Source: Neomesorhizobium albiziae (GTDB lineage: Bacteria > Pseudomonadota > Alphaproteobacteria > Rhizobiales > Rhizobiaceae). Taken from it: a stretch of 64,000 nucleotides of DNA. The notes under the pieces are model-generated. The model had not been told where the DNA came from. It worked only from the letters and a program-made list of their open reading frames with translations, and did no database searches. The position numbers and the translations under genes were made by a program. The DNA is taken from NCBI RefSeq assembly GCF_900114255.1, contig NZ_FOSL01000002.1, forward strand, positions 434,001 to 498,000, read 5' to 3'. Shown here one piece after another: positions 54,173 to 62,899 of this stretch (positions are counted from its first letter, which is position 1; each line of letters begins with the position of its first letter).

Positions 54173-54951
54173 CACACCTGCAGGATCGAAGAAACGAGGA
54201 GTTGCGTGTAGGGCGCGCGCGGATCGTCGAGCACGCGGTCAGTAAGGCCGGTTTCGACGACACGGCCGTCCTTCATCACCATCATGCGCTGCGACAGAAG
54301 CCGCGCCACCGCGAGATCGTGGGTGACGACAATCGCCGCCAGCCCGAGATCGGTGACCAGTCCGCGCAAGAGGTCGAGCAGACGGGCCTGCACCGAGACA
54401 TCGAGTCCGCCCGTCGGCTCGTCCATGAAGACGAGGCGCGGGCTGGTGACGAGGTTGCGGGCAATCTGCAAGCGCTGGCGCATGCCGCCGGAGAAGGCGC
54501 GCGGCTCATCGTCGATACGGTCCTCGCCGATCTCGACGCGGCCGAGCCAGTCGACCGCCGAAGCGCGGATGTTGCCGTAGTGGCGGTCACCGACCGCCAT
54601 CAGACGTTCACCGACATTGGCGCCGGCCGACACCGTCATGCGCAGTCCGTCGGCCGGGTTCTGGTGGACGAAACCCCAGTCGGTGCGCATCAGGAAGCGG
54701 CGCTCGGCCTCGCTCATGCGGTAGAGGTCGCGCCAGGTCTCGTCGCGCATGCGGTAGGACGCGGTGCCGGAGGTCGGCAGGAGCCTGGTCGACAGGCAGT
54801 TGAGCAGCGTGGTCTTGCCCGAGCCGGATTCGCCGACCACCGCCAGCACTTCGCCCGGCCACAGCTCGAACGAGACGTCCTCGCAGCCGATGCGGGAGCC
54901 ATAGAATTTCGACAGCGCACTGACGCGCAGGAGGGGTTCGTCGGTCATCAT
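54172..54951 (-). CDS. phnK: C-P lyase system protein PhnK
   Basis: A 259-residue ABC-type ATPase that docks on the PhnGHIJ core. Walker A is GESGSGKTT (40-48), the signature is [14 protein letters not shown], and Walker B is [12 protein letters not shown]. The start overlaps phnJ by 4 bp (ATGA). The sequence is close to the family from end to end, with no sign of decay. Confidence 0.96.
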   Translation of the reverse strand: MMTDEPLLRVSALSKFYGSRIGCEDVSFELWPGEVLAVVGESGSGKTTLLNCLSTRLLPTSGTASYRMRDETWRDLYRMSEAERRFLMRTDWGFVHQNPADGLRMTVSAGANVGERLMAVGDRHYGNIRASAVDWLGRVEIGEDRIDDEPRAFSGGMRQRLQIARNLVTSPRLVFMDEPTGGLDVSVQARLLDLLRGLVTDLGLAAIVVTHDLAVARLLSQRMMVMKDGRVVETGLTDRVLDDPRAPYTQLLVSSILQV

Positions 54952-55874
54952 TCTTTCTTCCCGCTATCGCCTGGCACGTTGTGCTGCAACGCGGCAAAGG
55001 CATCACCCGCCAAATGCCCGGCATGCCCCTCCTCCCGCCGCTTCTCGCAATGGTCGGTGTCGGAGCAGACGAACATGTGGCCGCCATGGTCGTCGAGGAT
55101 GACTTCGTCGAGATAGACCTGGTGTGCGCCGCACAGCGCGCAAGGCTGGTCGAAGCTCTGCACCTCGAACGGATGATCCTCGAAGTCGAGGCTGACCACC
55201 TCTGTGAAGGGCGGCACTGCGTAGATGCGCTTTTCGCGGCCCGCCCCGAACAGCTGCAGTGCCGGAGACATGTGCATTTTCGGATTGTCGAATTTCGGTG
55301 TCGGCGATGGGTCCATGACATAGCGCCCCTCCACCTTGACCGGGTAGGCGTAGGTCGTGGCGATGCGGCCGTGGCGGGCGATGTCCTCGTAGAGCTTCAC
55401 ATGCATGAGGCCGTATTCCTCCAGCGCATGCATCTTGCGCGTCTCCGTCTCGCGCGGCTCAAGGAAGCGCAGCGGCTCGGGGATCGGCACCTGATAGACC
55501 AGCGTCTGGCCGGCAGTCAGCGGATGCTCCGGAATGCGGTGGCGGGTTTGGATGATGGTCGCCTTGGCCGTCTCGGTCGTCACCGCCACATCCGCGACCT
55601 TCTTGAAGAAGGCGCGGATGGAGACGGCGTTGGTGGTGTCGTCGGCGCCCTGGTCGATCACCTTCAGCACGTCGCCCGGCCCGATGATCGACGCCGTGAC
55701 CTGAACGCCGCCTGTGCCCCAACCGTAAGGCATCGGCATTTCGCGCGACGCGAACGGCACCTGGTAGCCGGGAATGGCAATGCCCTTCAGGATCGCCCGG
55801 CGGATCATGCGCTTGGTCTGCTCGTCGAGGTAGGCGAAGTTGTAGGTGGCTATGTCTGTCGCTTGCATGGTCAT
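54948..55874 (-). CDS. phnJ: C-P lyase catalytic subunit PhnJ
   Basis: A 308-residue radical-SAM enzyme that cleaves the carbon-phosphorus bond of ribose 1-phosphonate 5-phosphate. The cluster/active cysteines are Cys245, Cys248, Cys270 and Cys276 (CALC, FVCSDTDHC); Cys276 aligns with the thiyl-radical Cys272 of E. coli. Gly36 in AIPGYQVPF aligns with the glycyl-radical Gly32. Long identical blocks (QGADDTTNAVSIR, REKRIYAVPPFTEV) show it is intact. It overlaps both phnI and phnK by 4 bp. Confidence 0.98.
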   Translation of the reverse strand: MTMQATDIATYNFAYLDEQTKRMIRRAILKGIAIPGYQVPFASREMPMPYGWGTGGVQVTASIIGPGDVLKVIDQGADDTTNAVSIRAFFKKVADVAVTTETAKATIIQTRHRIPEHPLTAGQTLVYQVPIPEPLRFLEPRETETRKMHALEEYGLMHVKLYEDIARHGRIATTYAYPVKVEGRYVMDPSPTPKFDNPKMHMSPALQLFGAGREKRIYAVPPFTEVVSLDFEDHPFEVQSFDQPCALCGAHQVYLDEVILDDHGGHMFVCSDTDHCEKRREEGHAGHLAGDAFAALQHNVPGDSGKKE

Positions 55875-56980
55875 TCCGCCGCCTCTCGCGTTTCGGCAAC
55901 GCCCGCGTCCTCACGCGCGTCGTGTTCGGCGCGCATGCGGCGCACCAGGTCGAGTTCGGCCTGGAAATCGACATAGTGCGGCAGCTTCAAATGCTCGACG
56001 AAGCCGGTCGCCTGGACATTGTCGGAGTGCGAAATGACGAACTCCTCGTCCTGTGCCGCGGCGGTGATATCCTCCCCCATCTCGCGGGCGCGCAACGCCC
56101 GGTCGCAGAGAGACATCGCCATCGCCTTGCGTTCCGACTGGCCGAAGACCAGCCCGTAGCCGCGGGTGAACTGCGGCGGCGCCTTCGCCGACCCCTTGAA
56201 CTGGTTGACCATCTGGCATTCGGTGACGCGGATGCGGCCGAGCGGCACGGCGAACGGCAGTTCCGGCACATCGAGTTCCAGTTCCACCTCGCCGATCCTC
56301 ACTTCGCCGACAAAGGGATGGCTGCGGCCGTAGCCGCGCTGCGTGGAATAGCCAAGCGCCAGCAGAAAACCCTCGTCGCCGCGCGACAGCGCCTGCAGGC
56401 GGATGTCGCGCTCCATCGGAAATTCCAGCGGCTCGCGGGTGATGTCGCCGGTGACGTGGTCGTCCGGCAATTCGCCGTCGGCCTCGATCAGCCCTTCCTG
56501 CGCCAGAATTTCGGAAACCCGCGACATGCGCTCAGGCTGCGCGTCCCGCTGTGCCGGTTCTTCGGCCTCGCCGCCGTTCGCCAGTTCCGGGTCGAGCAGG
56601 CGATGCGTGTAGTCGAAGGTCGGGCCGAGCAATTGGCCTCCCGGCAGATCCTTGTAGGTCGCGGAGACGCGGCGCTCGACCTGCATGGCCGCAGTATCGA
56701 CCGGCCTTGTGTAGCCGAAGCGCGGCAGTGTCGTGCGATAGGCGCGAACGAGGAATATCGCCTCGATCAGGTCGCCGCGCGACTGCACGATGGCCAGCGC
56801 TGCCAGTTCCCTGTCGTAGAGCGAGCCCTCGGCCATGACGCGGTCGACGCCGAGCGCCAGCTGTTCAACGATCTGGTCGAGCCTGAGCGCCGGAACGCCG
56901 CGGTCGCCGCGGCGACGGTCGGCCAGCAGCCGGTGGGCGTTCTGGATGGCGGCCTCGCCGCCTTTGACGGCCACATACAT
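55871..56980 (-). CDS. phnI: C-P lyase core subunit PhnI
   Basis: A 369-residue core subunit; with PhnG, PhnH and PhnL it replaces the adenine of ATP with methylphosphonate. It begins MYVAVKGGEAAI, the family start. SREPLEFP-type and LGYSTQRGYGRSHPFVGE segments and the C-terminal NVQATGFVEHLKLPHYVDFQAEL are typical. It starts 1 bp before the phnH stop region and overlaps phnJ by 4 bp. Confidence 0.97.
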   Translation of the reverse strand: MYVAVKGGEAAIQNAHRLLADRRRGDRGVPALRLDQIVEQLALGVDRVMAEGSLYDRELAALAIVQSRGDLIEAIFLVRAYRTTLPRFGYTRPVDTAAMQVERRVSATYKDLPGGQLLGPTFDYTHRLLDPELANGGEAEEPAQRDAQPERMSRVSEILAQEGLIEADGELPDDHVTGDITREPLEFPMERDIRLQALSRGDEGFLLALGYSTQRGYGRSHPFVGEVRIGEVELELDVPELPFAVPLGRIRVTECQMVNQFKGSAKAPPQFTRGYGLVFGQSERKAMAMSLCDRALRAREMGEDITAAAQDEEFVISHSDNVQATGFVEHLKLPHYVDFQAELDLVRRMRAEHDAREDAGVAETREAAE

Positions 56981-56981
56981 G

Positions 56982-57590
56982 TCAGGCCTCCATCGTCTTG
57001 ATGCGGGTGGTGCGCGGCAGGCAGGCGACGCCTTCGGGCGCCGCAAGGATCACATCGACGCCACGCGGAAAGCGGCTGCGGTTCTGCTTCCACTGCTCGA
57101 CGAAATGACGCGGCAGCGGCGTTGGCGCGGCCATCGCCATCTTCTCGATGCCGGGGCCTTCGAGCAGGAGGTCGGCGCCCGAAGCCAGGCTGTCCAGTTG
57201 CAGGATCAGCGTTGTCGAACGGTCGGGATACTCCTGCGTGCCTTGCGCGAAATTCTCAAGCGCAATCAACTCCGCCGGCTTGGAGACCAATGCGAAATGC
57301 GCGTCGGAAGGGGTGCCTGCCAGTGGTGCGCCGGTGTGGAAACCCAGCCAGGATTTTGCGGCGGGCGATGCCTGTAGCGAGGGATCGAGCCACAGCGGCG
57401 TGTCGTTGTCGCATAAGGTCAGAGCGACAGCAGCCGCAACCGGCGAAAGCGGCGCAGGGGGCCTGGCGAGCATGGCGACCGGCTGCACCGTGCCCGGTCG
57501 CGCCATGGCGTCCATGACGGCGCGAAACACCGACTGCGCGTCGAAAACGGGGTTGGCGAAACCGCCGTCGATCGTCTCTGCCTCGACCAT
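56982..57590 (-). CDS. phnH: C-P lyase core subunit PhnH
   Basis: A 202-residue subunit with a PLP-transferase-like fold but no cofactor. It carries GGFANPVFDAQSVFRAVMDAMARPGT (about 9-34), the standard PhnH opening, and TLCDNDTPLWLD (about 58-69). The C-terminal PRGVDVILAAPEGVACLPRTTRI is typical. The start overlaps the phnG stop by 1 bp (TGATG). Confidence 0.96.
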   Translation of the reverse strand: MVEAETIDGGFANPVFDAQSVFRAVMDAMARPGTVQPVAMLARPPAPLSPVAAAVALTLCDNDTPLWLDPSLQASPAAKSWLGFHTGAPLAGTPSDAHFALVSKPAELIALENFAQGTQEYPDRSTTLILQLDSLASGADLLLEGPGIEKMAMAAPTPLPRHFVEQWKQNRSRFPRGVDVILAAPEGVACLPRTTRIKTMEA

Positions 57591-58060
57591 CAGTCTTCTC
57601 CGCGCACCATGGTGAAGAAGTCGACCTTCGTCGCCGCCGTTTCGGCGCGACGTTTTTCGTCGGCTTCCGACTGGGCCGCGCGCAGCGGCCCGAGAATTTT
57701 TTCTTCGATCGCAGCGCGGCGGGAAGGATCCTGCCACAGCGCGTCGGCAATCGCCGAAAGCCGGGCCTTTTCCTTGTCACGGCCGAGGGCGTAGGAATGG
57801 CCGACCTCGCCGGTCGCCAGCCTGACGGTCGCGCGTGTCACCGTCGCCTCGCCGAAATTGAAGGGCGCTCCACCGCCGCCGATGCGTCCGCGCACCGTGA
57901 CCAGCCCGGTTTCGGGGCCTCGCAGCATCTGCGCGTCGCCCGGCAGCCCGGCCTCCTGACAAAGCCGTTTCAGCTCATCGGCAGGCGCCAACGCCAGCGC
58001 GGCCATCGCCGCTTTTCGCGCGGCCTCGAGGTCCTTTTCCTGGCGTCTGTCCATCTTCAT
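57590..58060 (-). CDS. phnG: C-P lyase core subunit PhnG
   Basis: A subunit of about 156 residues with the signature RGPETGLVTVRGRIGGGGAPFNFGEATVTRATVRL (about 47-81) and GHSYALGRDKEKA. It is the first gene of the catalytic phn operon. Starts at 58060, 58054 and 58105 are all in frame; 58060 leaves a 5' leader of about 45 nt after the predicted promoter. The upstream region holds a Pho box, a TATAAT and a likely PhnF operator. Confidence 0.94.
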   Translation of the reverse strand: MKMDRRQEKDLEAARKAAMAALALAPADELKRLCQEAGLPGDAQMLRGPETGLVTVRGRIGGGGAPFNFGEATVTRATVRLATGEVGHSYALGRDKEKARLSAIADALWQDPSRRAAIEEKILGPLRAAQSEADEKRRAETAATKVDFFTMVRGED

Positions 58061-58085
58061 CCGTTCATCCGCATATCTGTTATAT

Positions 58086-58105
58086 TTGTCTATTGTTCTA
58101 TACAA
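58086..58105 (-). promoter_or_regulatory. Likely PhnF operator
   Basis: TTGTCTAT and TATACAA form an imperfect 20-bp dyad with GTmTA-type half-sites, as in HutC-family GntR operators. It lies directly downstream of the TATAAT (58119-58114) of phnG, so PhnF bound here would block transcription start. The phnF gene itself is 62 bp away. Confidence 0.5.
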
Positions 58106-58113
58106 CTAAACAA

Positions 58114-58158
58114 ATTATACTCGCTTTCTAACGCGTGTCCATGACGCGCCTATGACAG
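58114..58158 (-). promoter_or_regulatory. phnG promoter with Pho box
   Basis: Read on the minus strand, CTGTCAT (58158-58152), four bases, then GCGTCAT (58147-58141) form a Pho box with 11-bp period. A weaker third repeat (ACGCGTT) and, 10 bases on, a perfect -10 TATAAT (58119-58114) follow. This is the classic layout in which PhoB replaces a -35. It points at phnG, so phosphate starvation should induce the C-P lyase genes. Confidence 0.7.
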
Positions 58159-58167
58159 GGGCAAAAA

Positions 58168-58920
58168 ATGATCGAGGCAGGGCTGAAGCCTTCAGTGACC
58201 CGCAAAAGCGGCGTCGCCCTGTGGCGGCAGATCGCGGACCAGATGCGTCAGGCGATCGGCAGTGGAGCGCTCGGCGCAGATGGCCGGCTGCCGCCCGAAT
58301 TCACGCTGTCGCAACGTTTCGGCGTCAATCGGCATACGCTGCGCAGCGCCATCGCAGCACTCGTGCAGGAAGGCGTGCTGCGCGCCGAGCAGGGGCGCGG
58401 CACCTTTGTCGAAAGCCGCAAGCGGCTGTCCTATCCGATCTCGGCGCGCACGCGCTTTTCAACGGGCTTGCGCGATCAGACCAGGGATCGCCGCAGCGTG
58501 CTGCTCGCCGATGCGGTGGAGCCAGCAGGTGAGCGGGTTGCCGAGGCTTTGGGGCTGGCGGCTGGCAGCAACGTGATCAGGCTGGAAACACTGAGTGAAG
58601 CGGATGGACGGCCGGTGTCGCGCGCCACCAGCTGGTTCGATGCGAAACGGTTCGCCGGCTTTGCAAGGCATTACGCCAAGACCGGCTCGATCACCGCCAG
58701 CTTCCAGAAATTCGGCATCGACGATTATTTCCGCCACTCGACGCTGGTTTCGGCGCGCCATGCCGATGCCGCCGACCTCACCGACCTCAAGCTGTCGCCG
58801 GGCGCCATCGTGCTGGTCGCGATCGCGGTGAATGTCGATCCCAAGGGAAAACCGATCCAGTTCGCCGAGACGCGTTTCGCGGCGGACCGGGTGGAACTGA
58901 CGGTTTCGACGGAGGCCTGA
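58168..58920 (+). CDS. phnF: Phosphonate regulator PhnF (GntR/HutC family)
   Basis: A 250-residue repressor. The N-terminal winged helix-turn-helix is LWRQIADQMRQAIGSGALGADGRLPPEFTLSQRFGVNRHTLR (about 18-59). The C-terminal UTRA ligand-binding domain (about 95-245) contains RLETLSEADGRPVSRATSWF. It is divergent from phnG and should repress it through the dyad at 58086-58105. GGGG lies upstream of the ATG. It is convergent with iolB, 3 bp apart. Confidence 0.94.
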   Translation: MIEAGLKPSVTRKSGVALWRQIADQMRQAIGSGALGADGRLPPEFTLSQRFGVNRHTLRSAIAALVQEGVLRAEQGRGTFVESRKRLSYPISARTRFSTGLRDQTRDRRSVLLADAVEPAGERVAEALGLAAGSNVIRLETLSEADGRPVSRATSWFDAKRFAGFARHYAKTGSITASFQKFGIDDYFRHSTLVSARHADAADLTDLKLSPGAIVLVAIAVNVDPKGKPIQFAETRFAADRVELTVSTEA

Positions 58921-58923
58921 ACC

Positions 58924-59736
58924 TCACGCCTTCGTCAGCCACTCGTGCTCACTGGCGTTGTGGAATTTCCAGGTGCGCTTCGGACCGGCCATGACGTTGA
59001 GATAATAGAGGTCATAGCCGTGGCAGGCAGCGCAGGGGTGATAGCCCCTCGGCACCAGAACCACGTCGCCGTCCTCCACGGCCATCGCCTCGTCGAGCGA
59101 GCGGTCGCCATTCTCGTCGGCATCGGTATAGACCCGCTGGAAGGCGAAGCCCTGAGGCGGGTTGAGGCGGTGGTAATAGGTCTCTTCCAGATAGGATTCG
59201 GCCGGCAAATTGTCCTGGTCGTGCTTGTGCGGCGGATAGCTCGACGTGTGGCCGCCCGGCGTGATGACCTCGACAACCAGCAGCGAATCCGCCGGCTGCC
59301 CCTCCGGCAGGATGTTGGTGACATAGCGCGTGTTAGTGCCCTTGCCGCGCACTTCCTGGCCGAGGCTGTCGGGCCCGATGATGCGCGCCGGCAGGCCGCC
59401 GCCCAGCCCCGGCGCCGAGCAGACCGCGAGTTCGAGGCCGGTTTCGGCGGTGACGGACCAGTTCGAACCTTGCGGCACATAGACCGACCATGGCTTGCCC
59501 TCGAACGGCGAGGTGCGGCCGCCGAGCGAGCCGAAATCCTCGGATCCGGCGGAAGCCTTGCCCTTGCCGGTGACGAAGACCAGGCACACTTCCCGGTCGC
59601 CGGTTTCGGCGGAAACCGTCTCGCCGGGCTTCAGGCGATGCAGGTCGAAGCCGACATAGGCCCAGCCGGCGCTTTGAGGCGTCACGTGGCTGACCCGTCC
59701 CGTCTGGCCCTTTGGCTTCACCAGAAGCTTCGACAT
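58924..59736 (-). CDS. iolB: 5-deoxy-glucuronate isomerase
   Basis: A 270-residue bicupin-type enzyme of myo-inositol breakdown; it converts 5-deoxy-D-glucuronate to 5-dehydro-2-deoxy-D-gluconate. Metal/substrate segments are SYPPHKHDQDNLPAESYLEETYYHR (about 165-189) and VPRGYHPCAACHGYDLYYLNVMAGP (about 228-252). Length matches IolB. It is the last gene of the iol operon visible here, 4 bp after the small membrane protein. Confidence 0.96.
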   Translation of the reverse strand: MSKLLVKPKGQTGRVSHVTPQSAGWAYVGFDLHRLKPGETVSAETGDREVCLVFVTGKGKASAGSEDFGSLGGRTSPFEGKPWSVYVPQGSNWSVTAETGLELAVCSAPGLGGGLPARIIGPDSLGQEVRGKGTNTRYVTNILPEGQPADSLLVVEVITPGGHTSSYPPHKHDQDNLPAESYLEETYYHRLNPPQGFAFQRVYTDADENGDRSLDEAMAVEDGDVVLVPRGYHPCAACHGYDLYYLNVMAGPKRTWKFHNASEHEWLTKA

Positions 59737-59740
59737 GGCT

Positions 59741-59959
59741 TCATTCCTTTTCCGGCTTCGTTTCAGCGTCCCGGTCGGCGGAGGTCTTGTAGTTGATCAG
59801 GAACAGCCACGTTCCGTAGGCCGTCATGCCGATGGCAAGGGTGGCCCAGAACGAATCGCCCCAGATCAGCTCGAAGACGGACCAGCAGGTGCAGAACACG
59901 ACAAGCGCGATGCGGCGCCAGAGCGGGTCAAGGAAGGGCGAATGGGTTTGCGCCATCAT
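59741..59959 (-). CDS. Small membrane protein (DUF3329-like)
   Basis: A 72-residue protein with two hydrophobic helices (IALVVFCTCWSVFELIW and FWATLAIGMTAYGTWLFLI) and a charged C-terminus. The opening HSPFLDPLWRR and helix pattern resemble DUF3329 membrane proteins. It sits between iolE and iolB, overlapping iolE by 4 bp, so it is made with the inositol enzymes. No role is known. Confidence 0.72.
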   Translation of the reverse strand: MMAQTHSPFLDPLWRRIALVVFCTCWSVFELIWGDSFWATLAIGMTAYGTWLFLINYKTSADRDAETKPEKE

Positions 59960-60867
59960 GAAAATCCCTGCGTCTCGACGGTGTAGCCTGCCGCGGTCAT
60001 CACCCGCATCAATTCCTTGTAGCCGACTTCCGCCATCCTGAGCGGCGGATTCGCCCTCGGGTCCTGCTCGGCTTCGACAACGAACCAGCCTTCGTAGCCA
60101 TAGTCGGCGAATTTCCGCACGATGGCGCCGAAATCCAGCGAACCGTCGCCGGGCACCGTGAAAGCGCCGAGCGCCACTGCATCGAGAAACGACTGCTTCG
60201 TGCGGTCGAGACCGTCTATCACCGCCATGCGCACATCCTTCACGTGGACATGGTTGATGCGCTTGTGGTGATTGTCGATGGCGCGCAACACGTCGCCTCC
60301 GGCAAACGCCAGATGGCCGGCATCAAGCAGCAAGGGAATGCCCGGTCCGGAATGTTTCATGAAGGCGTCGAGTTCATGCTCGAACTGCACGACCGCCGCC
60401 ATATGGTGATGATAGGAAAGCGGCATGCCCTGGTCGGCGCACCATTCGCCGAATTCGGTCACCTTGCGCGCATAGGACTTCATCTCGTCATCGGAAAGCA
60501 CGGCCTTGCCGGCGAGCGGCTTCGAGCGGTCGCCCTGGATGGAGCGGCCAACCTCGCCATAGACGATGCAGGGCGCGTTCACCGCCTTGAACAGGTCGAT
60601 CATCGGCTGGATTCGGTCCTTGTTCGCCGCAAGATCCTCGTCCACAAGCGTGCCGGAGAACCAGCCGCCGCACAGCGTCACGTCCGCCTTCTTCAGGATC
60701 GGCAGCATCACATCCGGATCGTCGGGAAAGCGGCGGCCCTTCTCCATGCCGGTGAAGCCGGCCGACCGCGACTGGCGCAGGCACTCCTCCAGCGACACGT
60801 CATCGCTGAGTTCCACAAGATCGTCGTTCCACCACGCTATGGGGGACATGCCCAGTTTGGCTTTCAA
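59956..60867 (-). CDS. iolE: Myo-inosose-2 dehydratase
   Basis: A 303-residue TIM-barrel enzyme that dehydrates 2-keto-myo-inositol. LGMSPIAWWNDDL (about 5-17) is the family opening; SYHHHMAAVVQ, LLLDAGHLAFAGGD and HVHVKDVR carry metal ligands (His, Asp, Glu). I chose TTG 60867 because GGAG lies 8 bases upstream and the family usually begins xxAKLGMSPIAWW; ATG 60849 would drop six residues. The DUF3329-like gene overlaps its end. Confidence 0.95.
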   Translation of the reverse strand: MKAKLGMSPIAWWNDDLVELSDDVSLEECLRQSRSAGFTGMEKGRRFPDDPDVMLPILKKADVTLCGGWFSGTLVDEDLAANKDRIQPMIDLFKAVNAPCIVYGEVGRSIQGDRSKPLAGKAVLSDDEMKSYARKVTEFGEWCADQGMPLSYHHHMAAVVQFEHELDAFMKHSGPGIPLLLDAGHLAFAGGDVLRAIDNHHKRINHVHVKDVRMAVIDGLDRTKQSFLDAVALGAFTVPGDGSLDFGAIVRKFADYGYEGWFVVEAEQDPRANPPLRMAEVGYKELMRVMTAAGYTVETQGFS

Positions 60868-60892
60868 GTCTCTGCTCCAGTTTGAGTTTCGT

Positions 60893-60917
60893 CCTTCTCC
60901 CCGTTTACGGGGAGAAG
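60893..60917. repeat. CCTTCTCCCCG palindrome, copy 2
   Basis: CCTTCTCCCCG, a two-base-plus centre (TTTA) and CGGGGAGAAG form a 25-bp palindrome. It is the left end of a 127-bp inverted-repeat unit in the iolD-iolE gap, whose right end is copy 3 at 60994-61019. Confidence 0.75.
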
Positions 60918-60993
60918 ATGCCGGCAGGCAGATGAGGGGCTGCACGAATCTCCGCAATGTGGGCTCCTGCCCCTCATCCGGTCCTGCGGACCA

Positions 60994-61019
60994 CCTTCTC
61001 CCCGTAAACGGGGAGAAGG
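60994..61019. repeat. CCTTCTCCCCG palindrome, copy 3
   Basis: A 26-bp palindrome with arms CCTTCTCCCCG and CGGGGAGAAGG around TAAA. Between copies 2 and 3, CAGATGAGGGGC and GCCCCTCATCCG are also inverted. The unit therefore folds at two levels. It lies inside the iol operon, 10 bp from the end of iolD. Confidence 0.75.
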
Positions 61020-61028
61020 AAAAGCGCT

Positions 61029-62879
61029 TTAATCTCCGACCCGCTGCAATTTCACCGCGTCCTCATAAGCCTTGCGCGCGGCCTTGACCTCCTTGCGCTG
61101 GCTCACTTCCGGCACGGCGACATCCCACCAATGCCCGCCGGCCTCGGTGGAGACAAGGGGATCGGTATCGATGACGATGACGGTGGTGCGTGGCGCTTCC
61201 TTGGCGTTGCCCAGAGCCTGCTCCAGATCGGCGATCGACGACACTTTCGCGGAGATCGCGCCGAGGCTCGCCGCATGTGCGGCGAAGTCGATATCCGGCA
61301 AGGTCTCGTGGCGCGAGTCCTTGAGGAGATTGTTGAAGTTGGCCCCGCCGGTGCCCATCTGCAGCCGGTTGATGCAGCCATAGCCGCGGTTGTCCAGAAG
61401 CACGATTGTCAGCTTCAGCCCGAGCATGACCGAGGTTGCGATCTCGGAATTCAGCATCAGGTAGGAGCCGTCGCCGAGCATGACGACGACTTCCCCGTCC
61501 GGCTTCGCCATCTTGACGCCGAGCCCGCCGGCAATCTCGTAGCCCATGCAGGAATAGCCGTATTCGGCGTGATAGGAACCAGGGGCGCCCGCCTGCCAGA
61601 GTTTATGCAGTTCACCAGGCAGCCCGCCCGCCGCATGCAGCAAGGTGACGCCGGAACCCATGGTCCGCTGCACGGCGCCGATCACCTGCGCATCGGAAGG
61701 CAGCGCGGCATTGGTGGCTGCGGTCACCTCGGCGGCCGCCTTCCGCCATTCGGCCTTGCCCTTGCCGGCATTCGCCGTCCACGCCGCCGGCGCCTTCCAA
61801 TCGCCGAGCGCGCCTGCCAGTTCCTTCAGTCCTTCGCGCGCATCGGCGACCAAGGTCATGGCGCGGTGCTTGCCGGCGTCGAAAGGCTGGACGTTGAGGC
61901 CGATCACCGTCTTGCCGGCATTCTTGAACAGCGCCCACGAGCCGGTGGTGAAATCCTGCAGCCGCGTGCCGACAGCCAGCACCAAATCGGCCTCTTCGGC
62001 CAGCCGGTTGGCGGCGGAAGTTCCGGTGACGCCGACCGCGGCCATGTTAAGCACATGGTCGTCAGGCAGCGAGGACTTGCCGCCCTGCGTCTCGCAGACG
62101 GGGACACCGGTGGCTTCGGCGAACCTGGTAAGTGCTGCGGAAGCGCCGGAATAGAGCACCCCGCCGCCGGCGATGATCAGCGGTTTTTTTGCTCGTTTCA
62201 GCGCATCGGCGGCCTGCTTCAGTTCGGCAAGGTCCGGACGCGGGCGGCGCAGCACCCAGATACGCTCCTCGAAAAAGCTTTCGGGATAGTCGTAGGCTTC
62301 TGCCTGCACATCCTGGCAGAGCGCCAGCGTCACCGGTCCGCATTCGGCCGGGTCGGTCAGCACCTGCATGGTGCGGGCAAGTGCGGGGATGATTTGCTCC
62401 GGCCTGGTAATGCGGTCGAAATAGCGCGACACCGGGCGAAAAGCGTCATTGGCCGAAACCGTGCCGTCGCCAAACGCTTCGACCTGCTGCAGCACCGGAT
62501 CAGGAATGCGGTTGGCAAAGACATCGCCCGGCAGCAAGAGCAGCGGCAGCCTGTTGACATGGGCAAGGGCTGCGGCGGTGACCAGATTGGTTGCTCCCGG
62601 GCCGATCGACGTGGTGGCGGCCATGGCGCGGCGGCGGAAATGCGCCTTGCCGTAGGCGATCGCCGCATGCGCCATTGCCTGCTCGTTGTGGGCGCGGAAG
62701 GTCGGCAATTCGTCGCGCACCTGGTAGAGCGCCTCGCCCATGCCGGCGACATTGCCGTGGCCGAAGATCGCCCAGACGCCGCCGAAGAACGGCAGCTTCT
62801 CGCCGTCGATCTCGGTCATCTGCCGCGCCATGAACCGGGTCAGCGCCTGCGCCATGGTCAGGCGGATGGTCTTTGTCAT
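61029..62879 (-). CDS. iolD: Trihydroxycyclohexane-dione acylhydrolase
   Basis: A 616-residue thiamine-diphosphate enzyme that hydrolyses 3D-trihydroxycyclohexane-1,2-dione to 5-deoxy-glucuronate. The N-terminal Glu region is TFRAHNEQAMAHAAIAYGKAH; the ThDP/Mg motif is LGDGSYLMLNSEIATSVMLGLKLTIVLLDN (about 482-511). The middle domain is intact. I chose ATG 62879 because MTKTIRLTMAQAL is the family start; GAGAG lies upstream. The gap to iolE holds palindromic repeats. Confidence 0.97.
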   Translation of the reverse strand: MTKTIRLTMAQALTRFMARQMTEIDGEKLPFFGGVWAIFGHGNVAGMGEALYQVRDELPTFRAHNEQAMAHAAIAYGKAHFRRRAMAATTSIGPGATNLVTAAALAHVNRLPLLLLPGDVFANRIPDPVLQQVEAFGDGTVSANDAFRPVSRYFDRITRPEQIIPALARTMQVLTDPAECGPVTLALCQDVQAEAYDYPESFFEERIWVLRRPRPDLAELKQAADALKRAKKPLIIAGGGVLYSGASAALTRFAEATGVPVCETQGGKSSLPDDHVLNMAAVGVTGTSAANRLAEEADLVLAVGTRLQDFTTGSWALFKNAGKTVIGLNVQPFDAGKHRAMTLVADAREGLKELAGALGDWKAPAAWTANAGKGKAEWRKAAAEVTAATNAALPSDAQVIGAVQRTMGSGVTLLHAAGGLPGELHKLWQAGAPGSYHAEYGYSCMGYEIAGGLGVKMAKPDGEVVVMLGDGSYLMLNSEIATSVMLGLKLTIVLLDNRGYGCINRLQMGTGGANFNNLLKDSRHETLPDIDFAAHAASLGAISAKVSSIADLEQALGNAKEAPRTTVIVIDTDPLVSTEAGGHWWDVAVPEVSQRKEVKAARKAYEDAVKLQRVGD

Positions 62880-62899
62880 CGTTTCTCTCCCGGCGACCC

